Positions 44,806-56,649 of a DNA stretch of 64,000 nucleotides are shown here, one piece after another (position 1 is the first letter of the stretch; the number at the start of each line of letters is the position of its first letter). The notes under the pieces are model-generated. The model saw only the letters and a program-made list of their open reading frames with translations. It was not told where the DNA came from and ran no database searches. The stretch lies in contig NC_069387.1 of assembly GCF_027475565.1 (NCBI RefSeq), forward strand, positions 12,257,501-12,321,500, given 5' to 3'. Made by a program: the position numbers and the translations under genes. This DNA is from Acinonyx jubatus (Eukaryota; Chordata; Mammalia; Carnivora; Felidae).

Positions 44806-45862
44806 AATGAGATCTGTCTTTTGGGGGAAATGTAGTTTTTAAAAAAGCAAAGCAAGACAAGTAAAATTGGATGTCAGCTATAAAACTTAAGTGATCTGGT
44901 ACATCTTCTGGTTTCATAATTTGATTGTTAGTAATTAATAATCCATGTAAATACATTATACAACTCTAGTAATTTTTACTAATTTCATTGAAGTCATTGA
45001 TAATGACATTTTAAATAAGATGTAAATCTATGTATACAATTCTATTAATTTTTACTAATTTGATTGAAGTTGTTTTTAATTACCTTTTAAATAAGATGTA
45101 AATATATTCCATGTTTGCTTTGAAAGTAATGACCCACCCCCATGCTGCAATAGTTTCAGTCTCTGAAGAATTAGTCTGAGACTCCTTTTCCTTTTCTTAA
45201 GAGGATGAGCAGGACTGAAGGTAGGCACGTGAGAATAAGCCAGTTTAGACAGTGTTTATCACTGAAAGTCTTCACTTTTCCACTCGGTCTACATTAGCGT
45301 TTTGCAAGACAAAAACATCATGAGCTTTTGAGCACTTTGGTTCACGCCTACCCTTCACCCCTCAGTTTTCCAGGTCAGCACGGTTCTCTTTTACCATAGT
45401 GTCTTTGATCTATTTGTCTTCTCAGTTTGGTAATGCAGATTTCTTTCAGATTTTTAAACAAAAATGTTCCCGCAAGCAATTTGCCTTGAAATTCCCATCT
45501 CCCTTCCAGAAATGGAGAAAAGGCTGTGCACTCCTCTGTGCAAGCTGAGCTGACAAATAAATTGTTACCTGGCTACAGCGTCGTGTACGCTGTGAGGACA
45601 AGCTGACTTGGTTTCTATGTCTAGTACATCAACAAAACATTTCCAGCTACTTAAGCATCTTACTACTCCAGATTGCCTCTGCCTGATCCTGCTGTTTTCA
45701 GAGACTTCCTTTTTTCCTACCCCCCCACCTTTTTTAATATTCTGATGTTTTAGGTACATTTTTAGTGGGCAATTCAAGAGAAAGTGTATCCCTAAGAATT
45801 CTCATTTTTAAGCCTAAGATATTCACTTGTGGTTGATATTCTCCTCACTGATTGTCCTAAAT
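44806..45862. other. Intergenic unassigned with 76-bp tandem duplication
   Basis: Apart from the duplication at 44,946-45,103 I recognise nothing. Confidence 0.45.
44946..45103. repeat. 76-bp tandem duplication (about two copies)
   Basis: tgtaaat...taatttttactaattt and ttttaaataagatgtaaat recur with a 76-bp offset (aatttttact at 44,971 and 45,047; ttttaaat at 45,009 and 45,085). The copies differ at several sites, so it is not recent. Confidence 0.9.
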
Positions 45863-46285
45863 TAGGGTTACCAGATCTCCAGAGGAAAGTCAAACAGGAC
45901 CACCCAGTTAAATCTGAACTTCACATAAAGAATGAATACTTTTTTTTTCAAGTGTAAGATACCCCATGCAATATTTGGGACATATTTATACTAAGTAATT
46001 ATTTGTTCTTTATGTGAAATTCAGACCTAATTCAGTGTACCGTATTAAAATTATTTTTAACTTATTTTTGAGAGAGAGAGAGACAGAGACAGTGTGAGTA
46101 GGGGAGGGGCAGAGAAAGGGAGACACAGAATCTGAAACAGGCTCCAGGCTCTGAGCTGTCAGTACAGAGCCTGACATGGGGCTCAGACTCACAAACCGTG
46201 AGATCATGACCCGAGCCGAAATCGGATGCTTAACCGACTGAGCCACCCAGGTGCCCCCAGTGTACTGTATTTTATTTGGCCACCT
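45863..46285. mobile_element. Palindromic DNA-transposon fossil (MITE), split by a SINE
   Basis: The left arm has tagggttaccaga and gaacttcacataaagaatga; the right arm has ttgttctttatgtgaaattc and, after the SINE, tatttggccacctta. The arms are long inverted copies around a centre near 45,960-45,985. The family is a known old MITE type that I cannot name with certainty. Confidence 0.65.
46048..46257 (-). mobile_element. Felid SINE in the MITE, antisense
   Basis: taacttatttttgagagag, acaggctccaggctctgagc and the reversed head gagccacccaggtgccccc. Duplicates cagtgtaccgtatt (46,033-) and cagtgtactgtatt (46,258-). Confidence 0.93.
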
Positions 46286-48334
46286 TATCATACATGGGAA
46301 TTTCTGCTTTGCAGTTTCTCTACCCTCCAATCCCTAGTGTTTCTTCTGGGGTTCAGAGTCCAAAGAGAGGGAGAGGGAGTAGGGATATAGGAATGGATAC
46401 TTGAGTTTCATTATCAGGTCTTTGGCAGTTTCTGGGGCTTTCAACTCCCTTTTAAACCTAGAAAAGTGGTACTTAGGTATCAGGTAAAAGGGGAGGGACC
46501 CCAGGAATAACGTAGCTCCAGGGATGAGGTAGCTTCTTATGACACTGTTTACGCATCCATTTAAATCAATACCAAGTTATCCAGACCCCAGCGGGCCTGC
46601 AGCAGTATATCCCAGTGAATATGTGGTCCTTGAACTGTTCATCTAGAGTCTATAGTCAGGTCATGTTGTACTTTATGCTGTCCTGACAGTTTATCTGGTT
46701 GAGATCACTCATCACACGACTGCTATTTAGTGAAATGGAATTCTGCTTGTAAGACATTGGTATGACAAGGAAAAAATTCATATTTCAGGATTCACAGCCC
46801 CTTCTCCCCTTCCTCACCTTGAAAAAGAGAGTTTTCTTTTTACCTGTGCTGTGTCCCTGGTCCTAGGATTGCACAGGACCAGGTTAATGCATGAGAGAGG
46901 GAATCAAATGCAGCCAAGGCCAGTTCATTTGATCTCAGGAAGCAGTACGGTGAGAAAAGAACAGATAGAGAAGATAAGAGTGGTAGGCAGAAAAAGAACA
47001 GAGGGGTATGTGTGTGGAAGGGGTCATAGGGGAAAGAGCGAAAAGGGGGGATTTTAGATGGAAAGGAGGTCTGGAGGCAGTGTGCCTGCCCGGCTCTGTG
47101 AGATACCAGAGAGGAGAAAGAAAAGATTTTCAGGAAGCTGTGCTGTGTGTTGTAGGATTCGTCACCCTCTTGGCATTTTTTGAGAGACCGTGGTTAATAT
47201 TATATTTATCTAGTGACTCTTACTTTCCCAGAGATTTCCTCTGGATGGGAATTATCCTGAAACACACCTACATGCAACCTAGCTTATGCAATTTACACAA
47301 CGTGAGGCAGAAGGAAAAAGCAGGGCAGTAAGGATCCATTAAATTCCAATCAGATACCTATTTTGGCAGCAAAACTGTAAAACTAGTACCTCACTTATTT
47401 CATCATTACAACATTCCCCGGGAAGAGTAAAACGGTTATTCCCAATAGGAACGCTAAAACATAAATTGACGTTGTCTATTCATGTCTTTATGACGTTATG
47501 GATTTTCTCTCTACCTTCCTCCCTTTCCCTCACATAGTTACATACACGTGTGACATGACATACATGTGACATAGGATCGTGAGATAAATACACTTTTATT
47601 TTTGTCATGCAAGGTAGAAGTTACATTCCAAATTAATGGTTTTTTTTCCTCCCAAAGTTGTCGATACGGATGCTACAGTCTTTACATCTGTGCGTCATTG
47701 TCTCAGATTGCATTACATTTGAACATTGCATTGTTCAAAACCATTGGGATCTCCTGTTGTGGCATAACCTTCAGAGTTTTGTCAGGTTACTTCGAATATC
47801 TTCAGTGATGGAAAATCTTCATCCTTAACGATGTATTTGACTTCTGGAAACAGCCAAGGATTATTTGGAACATGCCTTGATGGATAAAACATGTAATGAT
47901 AATAGATAACACTTCTGGATAAAAACAAGATAGGAAAATTGATGGCGCTTTTTGTATAGCTCATAAACTGAAAATAATTATAAAAAATAAGGTATTCTAA
48001 GTTATTTTTGAGCAATGGATTGTGTTGAATAAAAGAATAGTCTACTGAAAAACTATCTCAAAATAATCATTTGTTTGCAACTGTGTTACTTTATTTGTTC
48101 ATTCATCTATTCATTCAACATTAATTCAGTAGACACGCCATGAGGACCTACCCTATCTTAAATGGTACCTCCGAAAAGAAAACTTTGTTCTTGTCCTCAA
48201 AGAACTTCTATTTCTATAGAGAAAAAGATATACAAGCATGATTTTAGTGTGCAGATCTTATCTGAAACCTTTGATGGGTTTTAGAATTCAGAATATTTCA
48301 CATTTTTACAAAGTAAATAGGATAAGAGGCCAGT
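46286..48334. other. Intergenic unassigned sequence
   Basis: Several open frames around 46,850-47,330 on the plus strand have no family resemblance that I can see. A weak old-repeat signature (ttcattcatctattcattca) lies near 48,095. Nothing else is recognised. Confidence 0.4.
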
Positions 48335-48900
48335 CACTATAGCTGTAGAACATTACCCAAAATTTTGTGCCTTAAAACAACAAAAACGTTTGTCTTTCTC
48401 ATGAATCTACATTTAGATTCATGGCTTGGCATGAATCAAGCCTTGGCATTCAAGGCTTGGCATCAGCTGATCTTTGCTCCATTCAGCCAACAGTGGGGGG
48501 CACTTGAGTGCTGAGGACAGGCGTCAACTACCCCCTCATGTCTGATAGTTGATGCTGGTTGGCGGTTAATAATGGCTGGTGGTTGAGACCTTGGCTGGGG
48601 TTGTGGGCTAGAACAGTTTCGGGTGGCTTCACTGTGGCTGAGCTTCCTCACAACGTGGTGGCTGAGTTCAAAGGGCAAGCATTTTGGGGGAGAAGGGAAA
48701 ATAGGCAGAGGCCATATCACCTTTGATGACCTAGCCTTGGAAGTCAAGCCATGTCACTTCCACCACTTTTATTCATAAAAGCACTCCCATTTTCAAGGGG
48801 GAGAGGAAGTGGATTTCCCCTCTTGATAAGTAGTAAAAGTTCTAGAATAACTTCTGGGATGAGAAATGCTGCAGTAGCCATTTTTGGAATGGTGCATATA
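48335..48900 (-). mobile_element. Old MLT1-like LTR fragment, antisense
   Basis: aattttgtgccttaaaacaa, gatctttgctccattcagcc, gggcaagcattttgggggag and gtcaagccatgtcacttcca follow the general layout of an antisense old MaLR LTR. The family is uncertain. Confidence 0.45.
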
Positions 48901-49030
48901 CTCTAGGTGTGTGTACCCTGTGTTCCAGACCATTATCAGTGCTGTCTGAGGCTTCACTGTGCGATGAAACCCATGAATAGTTCTGCAACAAAATGAATGA
49001 ATATTAACGTGGACTAAACTGAGATTATTT

Positions 49031-49248
49031 AAAATTTTTTTTCAATGTTTATTTATTTTTGAGAGACAGAGAGTAACAGAGTGTGAGTAGGGAAGGGGCA
49101 GAGAGAGAGGGAGACACAGAATTCACAGCAGGCTCCAGGCTCTGAGCTGTCAGCACAGAGCCTGACGTGGGGCTCAAACCCACGAACCGTGAGATCATGA
49201 CCTGGGCCGAAGTCGGACGCTCAACTGACTGAGCCACCCAGGCACCCC
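49031..49248 (-). mobile_element. Felid SINE, antisense
   Basis: ttcaatgtttatttattttt, gcaggctccaggctctgagc, gacgtggggctcaaacccac and the reversed head gagccacccaggcacccc. Duplicates taaactgagatta and taaattgagatta. Confidence 0.94.
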
Positions 49249-49499
49249 TAAATTGAGATTATAAATATAAATAGTTCAATTCAGGTTCTGTCACCAAATG
49301 GGTTTCCCAAAAATATTTCCCTTTTAAGATATTTCTGGATTTTAGACTTTCTAGTAAGTGGTTTTTGAGTTGTAATATAATTTGTGCTGATGGAGGCTAT
49401 AGGCACTTGCAACACATGTCGAAGAAGAGACTGTAGGAGAACTAGAGGAGAAAGAGATCTTTACAGAACAGGTAACTGAAAGTGGATTCTTTAGGAAGG

Positions 49500-49790
49500 G
49501 TGTTCAAATCAAAGAAATGCCAACAGAATGGAGATCTGAGTGTGGAGAAAAGCAAGATTCAAAAATAGCTAGAATATATACATGAGAGAGTTTTAGGGGC
49601 CAGATCAGCAAGAGTCTTGGATGCCATATTACGGGATTTGGATTTTAGCCTGTAGAGGCAATATGAAGCCGATTAGGGATTGTAAGCAGGAGAGGTACGT
49701 GATCATATTTGTCCTTCAGAACAATTATTTTGGTGACAAATTGTAGATTGAGGGGTATGAGGATCTCGTTCACTCAGGATGCTCTTCAGT
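49500..49790 (+). mobile_element. Ancient mammalian repeat fragment, family not assigned
   Basis: ggggccagatcagcaagagt, ggatttggattttagcctgt and gcaggagaggtacgtgatca follow a widespread old repeat that I cannot name. Confidence 0.4.
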
Positions 49791-49834
49791 AGGCAGCTAG
49801 AATTTATGATTGCCTGAAATGAGAGCAAGGAAGA

Positions 49835-50235
49835 GGGGTGCCTGGGTGGCTCAGTAGGTTAGGCATCCAACTCTTCTTTTTTCTTTTTTGTTTAAATTTA
49901 TTCTGAGAGAGAGAGACAGAGAGAGCACATGTGTGCAGGGGAGGGGCAGAGAGAGAGGAGAGAGAGAATTCCAAGCAGGCACTATGCTATCAGTGTAGAG
50001 CCCAACACGGGGTTTCATCCCACAACTGTGAGATCATGACCTGAGCCAAGATCAAGAGTCAGAGGCTTAACTGACTGAGCCACCCAGGCGCCCCAAGCAT
50101 CTGACTCTTGATTTCGGCTCAGGTCATGTAATCACAGTTGTGAGACCCTCTTAAGCCCTGCTTAAGATTCTCTCTCCCCCTCTGTCTCTGTCCCTCTCCA
50201 GCTCTCTCTCTCTCTCAAAAGGAAAAAAAAAAAAA
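49835..50235 (+). mobile_element. Felid SINE (outer), sense, split by an antisense SINE
   Basis: The left part is ggggtgcctgggtggctcag to gcatccaactctt; the right part from 50,094 continues gcatctgactcttgatttcg and ends in a CT block and A-run. Duplicates gagcaaggaagag (49,821-) and gagcaagggagaa (50,244-) enclose it. Confidence 0.92.
49876..50093 (-). mobile_element. Felid SINE (inner), antisense
   Basis: ttttttgtttaaatttattc tail side, ccaagcaggcactatgctat and the reversed head gagccacccaggcgcccc. The target duplicate is outer-SINE sequence gcatccaactctt / gcatctgactctt. Confidence 0.93.
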
Positions 50236-50584
50236 GTTTAAAAGAGCAAGGGAGAACTGTTGAATTTAGCCGCCATTTCCTTTTGTGCTAGGATCAGAGT
50301 TAATCAAGAAAACTGTGATGTGGAGATGGAGAGGAGTTGTCAGACTGACTCTTTTCTAATTAATTTTTTATCCGAGTAGTGTATATATCTTCTTTACGAT
50401 GTAAAATAGCACAAGGCATAGAACAAAAACCAATGTGCACGGTACCACGTCTCATGACCTCCAGTCTTACTCCTTAAAGGCTACCACTTCCCCCCCTTTA
50501 AATGGTTTCTTCTGGGATTTACTTCTATGTTCTAAATAAGGTACTGTGTCTGTGGAAAGTAACAAAATAAACCAATTGAAAATG

Positions 50585-50759
50585 ACTTAAATAATACCAC
50601 TGATTCTCACAACAGGAAGTCCAGACTGGACAGGCTTCGGACACCATGTTTGCTTCCATCTCAGTTGGCTTCTCATCATGATCACGAGATCAATGCTTCT
50701 ATTACAACAGTCACATGAAAAAAAATCCAATGTAAGAAGAGGCATTGTTCTTCTGGTGA

Positions 50760-50795
<36 letters not shown>

Positions 50796-51010
50796 TCTTG
50801 TTTTCGTTTTTGTTTATCAGCAAATAAATTTTTTTCCAGAAGCTCCAAAGCTCTCTGCCCCTCCCGTGCTTTTGGATAATTCGGGTCATATGCCCCGTGT
50901 TGGATTATCTTTGGTCAGCTTGGCATTACCACCACCCCTTCTATGGTCTCCTTTGCTTTGGAGAGAAGCCAGGTGCTACATTCCTCTTTATTGTATGGTT
51001 TCAGCCTAGA
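50585..51010. mobile_element. Old interspersed repeat with (TG)16, family not assigned
   Basis: ctcacaacaggaagtccaga, cagttggcttctcatcatga, ccagaagctccaaagctctc and gggtcatatgccccgtgttg parallel a common old repeat that contains a 'gggtcacatgccc' section. The orientation is not certain. Confidence 0.4.
50763..50794. repeat. (TG)16 microsatellite
   Basis: An uninterrupted TG array. Confidence 0.97.
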
Positions 51011-52171
51011 GCGTATTCATGAAAGGCATCCTTGAGACAAAATGATGGAGAGATCATTATTCTTCAGTCAGTTGCAGCCAGAATTGTGAACAGGTGTGAT
51101 ACTCCTAGAGACATTTTTTTGGGGGGTGGGGGTGGGGATAAGCCACCAATTCCCTGTATTAAAGTCATTTATAGCTAGACTGCAAAGAGGAACTTCTGCT
51201 TTCTGGACCCTTCCTAAGCATAGCACTGATGCAAGGGAAATGAATTACAGCACTGACATAAGACAAATCAGGATTTAGATATGATTTCAGTATGGAGCAC
51301 AATGGTAATATGGAGGAAATTTGACTTCTAGTAATGGCAGGGTAGCTTGGTCAGGATAATCTTCCTACAGGCGAGCATGATAGAGTCTGGATGGGAATTT
51401 TAAAAACCAACTATCTGAAGACATTCAGCAGGAACTAAAACCAGGTGGATATTGGAGAGGGGTCTGCCCTTAAAATATGGGAACTACACAAATGTGATTT
51501 TTGGCTTTGCAGTTTATGTTCAGAGTTGTTCACCAATCCATTAGGTGGCTCAGAATGAAGTTGTATTACTGAATAATTCAGCTGAATTACTGAATACTAG
51601 TGTCAGAGTATAGGATTCAGGACTGGAAGAGCAGCTGGGCAGCTAGAAGGGGAATCCTAGAAAAGAGGAGGTCATGGAGGTGGTACACCCCAAATTTGCC
51701 TATAAACTCTTCTCAAATTCATGTCCAGCCACTGAAATATGCATCAGTGGGAGAGACCAGAGAAAAAGTGACCATTAGGGACAGGAAGAATTGAGCAGAG
51801 ATTTCAGCTTACACCCAAAACAGAAGAGACAGACCTAGGAGTTTGAGTCTAGCCAATTTAATTCCTTACTAGAAGAAAAATCACACTCTTCTGAGCAATA
51901 TAACAGAATCACAAATGTCTACAATGTATAATTCTTAATGTCTAGTATACAGTAAAAATGCCCAAATGTACAAAGAGATAGGAAAATATGACCCATATGC
52001 AAGAAGAAGGAAAAAACAATCAGAGAAAACCGAACCTTCAGTGGTCCTTAGTAGACAGAAACTTTAAAGCAGCTATTATAGATATGCTCAAAGACTTATA
52101 GGAAAACGTGGTCTTAATGAATGAACAGATGGAGAAACAGCAGCAAAATAGAAGGAATGAAAAGCTCCCAT

Positions 52172-52550
52172 TTTACTCTGTTTAGGCTGCTGTAACAAAA
52201 ACACCATAGACTGAGTGGCTTCAGTAAACATTGATTTCTCACAGTTTTGGAAGTCTGGGAAGTCCAAGATCAAGGCACCAACAGATTTGGTCTTTGGTGA
52301 CGTTCTGCTAACTGGTTCCTAGGTGGCCATCTTCTCACTGTGTACTCTCATGGCAGAAGGAATAAGGGCACTCTCCGGGGCCTCTTTTACAAGAGGGGCA
52401 CTAATGGGGGCACTAATCCCATTCACAGAGACTCCACCTCATGACCTCGTTACCTCCCAGAGGCACCACCTCCTAACACCGTCACATTTGGGGTTAAGTT
52501 TTCAACATGTGAGTGGGGGGAGAGACACAAACATTCAGTCTATAGCTGAC
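52172..52550 (-). mobile_element. MLT1/MST-like LTR inserted in the old L1, antisense
   Basis: tttaggctgctgtaacaaaa, gggaagtccaagatcaaggc, gcactaatcccattcacaga, cctcatgacctcgttacctc and caaacattcagtctatagc follow the antisense MaLR LTR consensus. Confidence 0.8.
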
Positions 52551-53094
52551 TCAAATGAAAATTCTAGGTGGAAAATAACGGCAACCAAAATGAAACATTT
52601 ACAAGCTTTGCTTAATGGCATATCGGAGATTGCACAAGAGTCCATGAATTTGAAAGCAGGTAAATGGGAATTATCCAAATTCAAGAAAAGGGAGAAAAGA
52701 AGAAATGCGAGTAGATTCTTAGAGAGCTATAGTTTCTGATATATAAGCAATCTGATACATGTGATTTGGAATATTAGAAGGAACCAAGAGAATAGGGAAG
52801 AAAAAATTTGGAAGAAAAAATTTGGAAGAAATAATGGCTGAAAACTTACCGATTTAGTAAAAACACTAATGGGTCCAAGGTGAGTGAACCGCAAGCAGAA
52901 TAAATACAAAACCAACCAAACAAAAAACAACAAATAACATTAGGCACACGACAGACTGATGGAATCCAAAGATAAAGAGACAAGAGCCTGGAGAAAAAAA
53001 AAAGCCTGTGTATCACTTGGAGAGAAACAATAAGACAAATGATGGCAGACTTCTCATCAGAAGCAGCACACCCAGATCACATCAGTGGAAGGAT

Positions 53095-53490
53095 TGCCCC
53101 AGTTGAGAGGAGTGTCGTCAGCGGAGTACCTTCAGTTTTCAGCCCCTTTCAAGACTGCCTCAACTGTAGAGCACTGACTCACTTAAGATCTTGCTTTTTC
53201 CTGGGAAACCTATAGCCAGCGATTGATCGATCAGTGCCCGGGCTGACCATCTTGGCCCAGTGCAAGACAAATCTGAAGGGCCATTCTTGCTCTAGCTCCC
53301 CCGGGGCATCGGTCAAGGCTGTCAGAGGATGTGCATCACAGCTCAGTTTTTCCTTCTGACTACTCTCGCTTCCTTCTCCTTCCTACAGGTTTTGATACCC
53401 AGGGGACTCCTTAGGAAGCATTCTGCTGGCTAAATTTCAGCTCAGAGCCTACCTCCTCGGAAACCCAACCCATGACAACAACTGAATAAT
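53095..53490. mobile_element. Unassigned insert, probably an old repeat
   Basis: The text cttccttctccttcctacag, ttttgatacccaggggactc and cctcggaaacccaacccatg resembles an old LTR or spliced-transcript-like repeat. It splits the HAL1/L1 text. I cannot name it. Confidence 0.35.
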
Positions 53491-53756
53491 ACCTTTAAGT
53501 GCCGAAATAAGTAGAACTGTCAACCCAGCATTCTATATGCCGCAAAATTGTCTTTCAAAAATGAAGAAAAATAAAGATATTTTCAGGCAGACGAACGCTA
53601 AGAATGTGTATGTTGTGCTATAAGAAGGACTGAAGAAATTCTTCCAGTGGGAGATGAATCACACCAGACAATAACCTGGACGCAAGGGGAAGAATGAAAA
53701 GCACGGGAAGTAGTAAATATTTGGATGAATATAAGGGAAGGTACACAGTTTCTTCC

Positions 53757-53872
53757 CTTTTTTTTTTTAGATTTTATTTTTAAGTAATCTCTATACCCAA
53801 AGTGGGGCTCGAACACAAAACCCTGAGATCAAGAGTCGCGTGCTCCACCAACTGAGCCAGCCAGCTGTGCCA
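53757..53872 (-). mobile_element. SINE fragment (older type), antisense
   Basis: taagtaatctctatacccaa, tggggctcgaacacaaaacc and gagatcaagagtcgcgtgct, ending gagccagccagc. Duplicates gtacacagtttctt (53,741-) and gtacacattttctt (53,873-). Confidence 0.88.
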
Positions 53873-54489
53873 CGTACACATTTTCTTAATTTCTTGAAAA
53901 AATCACGTGATTGTACAATACAACCTATAACACTGTATTGGGTTTGTAACATAAGTAGATGTAATAGATATGGCAAAAATCTCCCAAAGTTGGGAGAAGG
54001 GTAAATAAAACTATAATATTAGAAGGTTACTGTATTTTATGTGAAGTAGAACAATATAAACTCTAAGTAGCTTGGGATAAGTTAAAGAGGCATATCGAAG
54101 GCTTTGGAGTAACCACCAAAATTATGAAAGATATACAGTTAAAAAGTCAACAGAGAAATCAAAATGGAATGCTATAAAGTATTCAGATCACCCAAAAGAA
54201 GGCAAGAAGGGAGGAAAAAAGAATGAAGTGGACAAATAGAAAACAAACAGGAAAAATGTACATTAATGATAATGGCGGCTCGTTTTCTTATTGTCAGAGA
54301 AGGGAGTTACAAATGTAGAAGCAAGAATGAACCAGTGGTGTTGGAATTACCCATATAAGTAATACATAAATATGGATGTAATATGCGTATGTATGTATAT
54401 ACATACATACCTGTGTTTATGTCTGTGAATCTATTTATGTGGATATCCATAGATATCCATAGATGCACACAACCATATGATTTCTAGCT

Positions 54490-55540
54490 GTGACCACTGA
54501 CAAGGTTTGAAAGCATCAACCAAGAGCATATTTAGAGGTCCAATCTTGATTTCTGAAAACCTTTCTCAATGTAAATGTCTGAATGGCTTTTTGAAGAAGT
54601 GACTGACTTGAGGACTGGGGTAGGGAATGTACAGGATAAGCCTGGAACATTTTGTGCCCCAAAGTAAGGAAGTCTCCAAGGAATGATGGGGATCTGTCAA
54701 AGGCTGCAGAATCTGGCTTGACTGGGCTTTCACTGGTGAAATCTGGAAGAATATGACTTCAAAGTAAATAATGGTAACAAACTGTAAGCCACTGAATAAA
54801 ACAAGAATCCATGAGTCCACATCCACTCTAAGTAAATATGTGAATAAATTGCAAGTTAGATGATAAACACACCTACATAGTCTTAAATTACCCCTTGTAA
54901 AGCACTTATTGATTACAAAGGGAAAAAGTAACTTGATAGTGGAGAAGCCTGGCAGACACCCTCTTAACCAAATGAGCCAAGACAACATCACTAGTAACAG
55001 GACAAATTGAAATCAGAACCACCTTCTAGAACACAATGAGAAGAACACACAAAACATCGCTTCTGTGAGAACTCCTGCCAAAGATTCATAAGCTGAGTCT
55101 AATCACAAAGAAACATCAGACAAATTGAAGGACATAGTACAAAATAATGTTCTGTTAATCTTTAGAATTGTCAAGGTCACGAAAAGACCAAGGAACTATT
55201 CCAGATAGAAGAAAACAAAAGAAAAGTGACAAATAAATGCAATGTATTAGCCTGGTCCGGCTCCTTTTGCTATTAAGATTGTTACTAGAGCAATTGGTGA
55301 AACTTAAATGAGGTAGAAGGATTAAATGGTAGTAAGGTGTTAATGTTAATTTCCTCACTTTGATCATGGCGTTGTGATTATGCAGGAGAATATCCTTATC
55401 TTTAGGAAATAGACGCTAAAGTATTAACAGGATGTTAGCAACTTCTCTCAGCTGGTTTGGGAGGGTGGAAGTACTTTGCACTGTACCCACAACTTTTCTG
55501 TAAGTTTGAGATTGTTTCCAAAATAAACAAATACCCACTC
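54490..55540 (+). mobile_element. Old L1/HAL1 3' region, sense
   Basis: aaacaagaatccatgagtcc, aggaaatagacgctaaagta and cccacaacttttctgtaagt, ending tttgagattgtttccaaaat, are typical of an old L1/HAL1 3' end. It may be the 3' part of the preceding composite. Confidence 0.55.
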
Positions 55541-55878
55541 AGGAAGAAAACCCACAAGATATCATTAGAATGGCTAAAATAAATACAAAAGGATGATAGA
55601 AATGTCGAGAGCAGGATACGAAGCCACCAGAATGCTCATAAATTGCTAGTGTAATGTAAAATTACAAAATCACTTTGGGAAAGCTTTGGTAGTTTCTTAT
55701 AAACTTACCCTTCCTTGAAGCTAGCAGTCCCTATCCTAGGTATGTACCCAAGAGAAATGAAAATGTATGCCCATGTGGATACTTGGATGGGAATACTTAC
55801 AGCAGCTGTCTTCCTAATAGCCAAAATCTGGAACAAAATATCTATCAGTAGGAAAATGGATTTAAAAATTTTGATTTA

Positions 55879-56072
55879 GGGGCCCCTGGGTGGCTCAGTC
55901 GGTTAAGCATCTGACTTTGGCTCAGGTCATGATCTCACAGTTCAAGTGAGTTCGAGCCCCGCTTTGGGCTCTGTGCTGACAGTGCTCAGCCTGCTTACGA
56001 TTCTTTCTCTCTGCCTCTCTCTCTCTGCCCCTTCCCCACTTGTACTCTCGCCCTCAAAATAAATAAATTAAT
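55879..56072 (+). mobile_element. Felid SINE, sense
   Basis: ggggcccctgggtggctcag, aagcatctgactttggctca and aaataaataaattaattt. Duplicates tttaaaaattttga and tttaaaaaaatttt. Confidence 0.93.
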
Positions 56073-56135
56073 TTAAAAAAATTTTTTATATAATCATATA
56101 ATGTAGTGTTACTCAGTAATCAAAATGTACTATTT

Positions 56136-56328
56136 AAAAAAAAATTTATGTTTACTTTTGAGAGAGAGTGCAAGCAGGGGAGGGGCGGGGGGGGGGGGGG
56201 ACCAGAGGATCTGAAGTGGGCTCTGCACTGACAGCAGAAAGCCCAATGTGAGGCTCGAACTCATGAACTAGCAGATCTTGACCTGAGCTGAGGTTGGATG
56301 CTTAACTGACTTAGCAACATGGGTGCCC
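56136..56328 (-). mobile_element. Felid SINE, antisense, with G-run
   Basis: ttatgtttacttttgagaga, a G13-type run near 56,188-56,200, gctctgcactgacagcagaa and a degraded head gtgcccc. Duplicates caaaatgtactattta (56,120-) and caaaatgtgctattta (56,329-). Confidence 0.9.
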
Positions 56329-56649
56329 CAAAATGTGCTATTTATACATGTAACAGTATGGGTCAATTACATAGAACATTATGCTGAGTGAACAAAATTA
56401 GAGTACATAATGCATGATTCCATTTATATGAAGTTTTAGAGGAGGGAGAACTAATCTATGATGGAAAAAACTCAGAACAGTTACTGCCTCTGACAGTGCT
56501 GGGATTAACTGGTAAGGGATACTGGGGGTATTTCTGGGGTACGTAGATGTTCTACATCTTGATGGAGTGTGGGTTACACAGGTGTATCAGTCTAAACTGT
56601 AGACTGTTTACGTAGACAATCCTAAGGAATCCTCAAAAAAAGATAAGAA

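Larger units (their letters stand above)
51430..54380 (+). mobile_element. HAL1/old L1 5' and ORF1-region remnant, sense, multiply interrupted
   Basis: Recognisable pieces are aagcagctattatagatatg and aagacttataggaaaacgtg (left of the LTR), agcacacccagatcacat, then after the break cattctatatgccgcaaaat, gtctttcaaaaatgaagaaa and gatattttcaggcagacgaa. They line up in order as one old element, cut by an LTR at 52,172-52,550, an unassigned segment at about 53,095-53,490 and a SINE at 53,757-53,872. Confidence 0.65.
55545..56640 (+). mobile_element. Old L1 ORF2 end and 3' UTR, sense, split by two SINEs
   Basis: atgtacccaagagaaatgaa, caaaatctggaacaaaatat, then after the SINEs cattatgctgagtgaacaaa and atgattccatttatatgaag. 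The reading frame is destroyed. Confidence 0.75.

Noticed and set aside
46851..47331. Two overlapping plus-strand frames of 68 and 107 codons
   Set aside because: No recognisable domain and no promoter or splice context; length is within chance for this window.
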